Assembly: GCA_947384095.1 (NCBI GenBank)
Contig: CANDFU010000112.1
Coordinates: 1 to 6,269 of the forward strand
From: an uncultured Roseburia sp.
Lineage (GTDB): Bacteria > Bacillota > Clostridia > Lachnospirales > Lachnospiraceae
DNA: 6,269 bases
Reading direction: 5' to 3'
In this document: positions 5,898-6,269 of the stretch, one piece after another
Layout: every line of letters starts with the position of its first letter
Numbering within the stretch: the stretch's first letter is position 1
Program-made: the position numbers and the translations under genes
The notes under the pieces: model-generated
The model's input: the letters and a program-made list of their open reading frames with translations, nothing else
Database searches by the model: none
Told to the model about the DNA's origin: nothing

Positions 5898-5916
5898 CCG
5901 GTTTTTTCCGCCTATC

Positions 5917-5928
5917 GGTGCGCGCACC
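5917..5928. repeat. 12-bp perfect palindrome after the small gene
   Basis: GGTGCGCGCACC reads identically on both strands and lies 20 bp after the stop codon. It could form a short hairpin, but the T-run (5941-5946) is 12 bp downstream, so a terminator role is doubtful. No better terminator for the plus-strand gene was found before the tandem repeats. Confidence 0.4.
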
Positions 5929-5961
5929 CGGGCAAATGTATTTTTTACGCCACTTTGCAGG

Positions 5962-6083
5962 ACAAAGAATCCGGCAGGGCCGGATTCTCCGCCTGCGGCG
6001 GGTCGCTTTTGCGACGTACTTCTTTTCCGACTCAGTGCGATCCCGCCCGGAGGGCTTTTGCTTTATCGGACGTAATTTCCTAT
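5962..6083 (+). repeat. Tandem repeat unit, copy 1 (122 bp; period 127 bp)
   Basis: This unit is 117 of 122 bases identical to copy 2. In order it holds a 10-bp stem hairpin with AGG loop (5966-5975 with 5979-5988), CCGCC-TGC-GGCGG (5989-6001), GTCGC-TTTT-GCGAC (6002-6015), then GCCC-GGA-GGGC followed by TTTT (6045-6059). The chain of hairpins suggests a structured, non-coding intergenic repeat. Frames running through it simply repeat the same peptide. Confidence 0.9.
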
Positions 6084-6088
6084 TAAGA

Positions 6089-6210
6089 ACAAAGAATCCG
6101 GCCCTGCCGGATTCTCCGCCTGCGGCGGGCCGCTTTTGCGACGTACTTCTTTTCCGACGCAGTGCGATCCCGCCCGGAGGGCTTTTGCTTTATCGGACGT
6201 AATTTCCTAT
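6089..6210 (+). repeat. Tandem repeat unit, copy 2
   Basis: This is the second copy, joined to the first by 5 bp. Differences from copy 1 are the hairpin loop (CCT at 6103-6105 instead of AGG), C for T at 6130 and G for T at 6159. The 6130 change shortens the third hairpin's stem (CCGC-TTTT-GCGA). Near-identity implies recent duplication or gene-conversion-like correction. Confidence 0.9.
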
Positions 6211-6215
6211 AAAGC

Positions 6216-6269
6216 AATCAGCACCACCGGCTTAGCCGGTGGTTTGTTATCCGCCCTATAAGGGCTCGT
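6216..6269 (+). mobile_element. Possible IS200/IS605-type element end at the contig edge
   Basis: Two successive perfect hairpins lie here: ACCACCGGC-TTA-GCCGGTGGT (6223-6231 with 6235-6243) and GCCCT-ATA-AGGGC (6253-6257 with 6261-6265). Subterminal hairpins without terminal inverted repeats are typical of IS200/IS605-family ends, and the sequence resembles such ends as I remember them. No transposase is included. The contig stops a few bases later, as expected at a multi-copy element. The first hairpin, followed by TTTGTT, could instead be a plus-strand terminator. Confidence 0.35.

Noticed and set aside
5896..5907. Terminator at AACCGGTT followed by T-run after the 74-residue gene
   Set aside because: The 8-bp self-complementary sequence has no loop room and cannot form a stable hairpin.
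5918..6202. Plus-strand frame of 94 codons
   Set aside because: It lies almost wholly in the tandem repeat, giving a duplicated low-quality peptide, and starts within a palindrome with no RBS.
5962..6210. CRISPR array
   Set aside because: There are only two long units of 122 bp with a 5-bp junction, and no short repeats with unique spacers.

Overview
The window looks like a contig from a short-read assembly of a Gram-positive Clostridia genome, most likely Lachnospiraceae-like. That placement is an inference from three things: strong GGAGG-type ribosome binding sites, an RND pump style common in Firmicutes, and a remnant of the large serine recombinases typical of clostridial mobile elements. 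No rRNA, tRNA or CRISPR array is present. The first 43 bases are not biological: they match an Illumina TruSeq read-2/i7 adapter left on the contig end.

Left two thirds (54-4716, minus strand): a two-gene efflux operon. A promoter and a palindromic candidate operator (about 4665-4716) precede a 1315-residue RND-family transporter. Its stop codon overlaps the start of a TetR-family regulator. The transporter has the usual duplicated RND architecture plus an extra block of about 290 residues, rich in coiled coil, in the first extracytoplasmic half at the position of the docking domain. No membrane fusion protein or outer-membrane channel gene is visible. The regulator probably controls its own operon.

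Middle (4734-5358): a decayed zone. It holds a 46-codon remnant of a serine recombinase N-terminus that has lost its catalytic serine, a partial copy of a local repeat, a good minus-strand terminator (5151-5182) and a sequence rich in inverted repeats upstream of it.

Right (5359-5897): two divergent small genes. On the minus strand is a 44-residue single-pass membrane protein with an acidic tail, behind a good sigma-A-type promoter. On the plus strand is a 74-residue soluble helical protein of unknown function behind a strong RBS.

Right end (5898-6269): non-coding repeats. Two tandem copies of a 122-bp hairpin-rich unit (127-bp period) are followed by two hairpins at the contig edge that resemble the end of an IS200/IS605-type element. 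The contig probably breaks there because that sequence is multi-copy.

The most noteworthy item is the RND pump with its built-in coiled-coil extension, encoded without a partner adaptor but with its own regulator. Second are the paired repeats, whose hairpins differ exactly as if one had been inverted.
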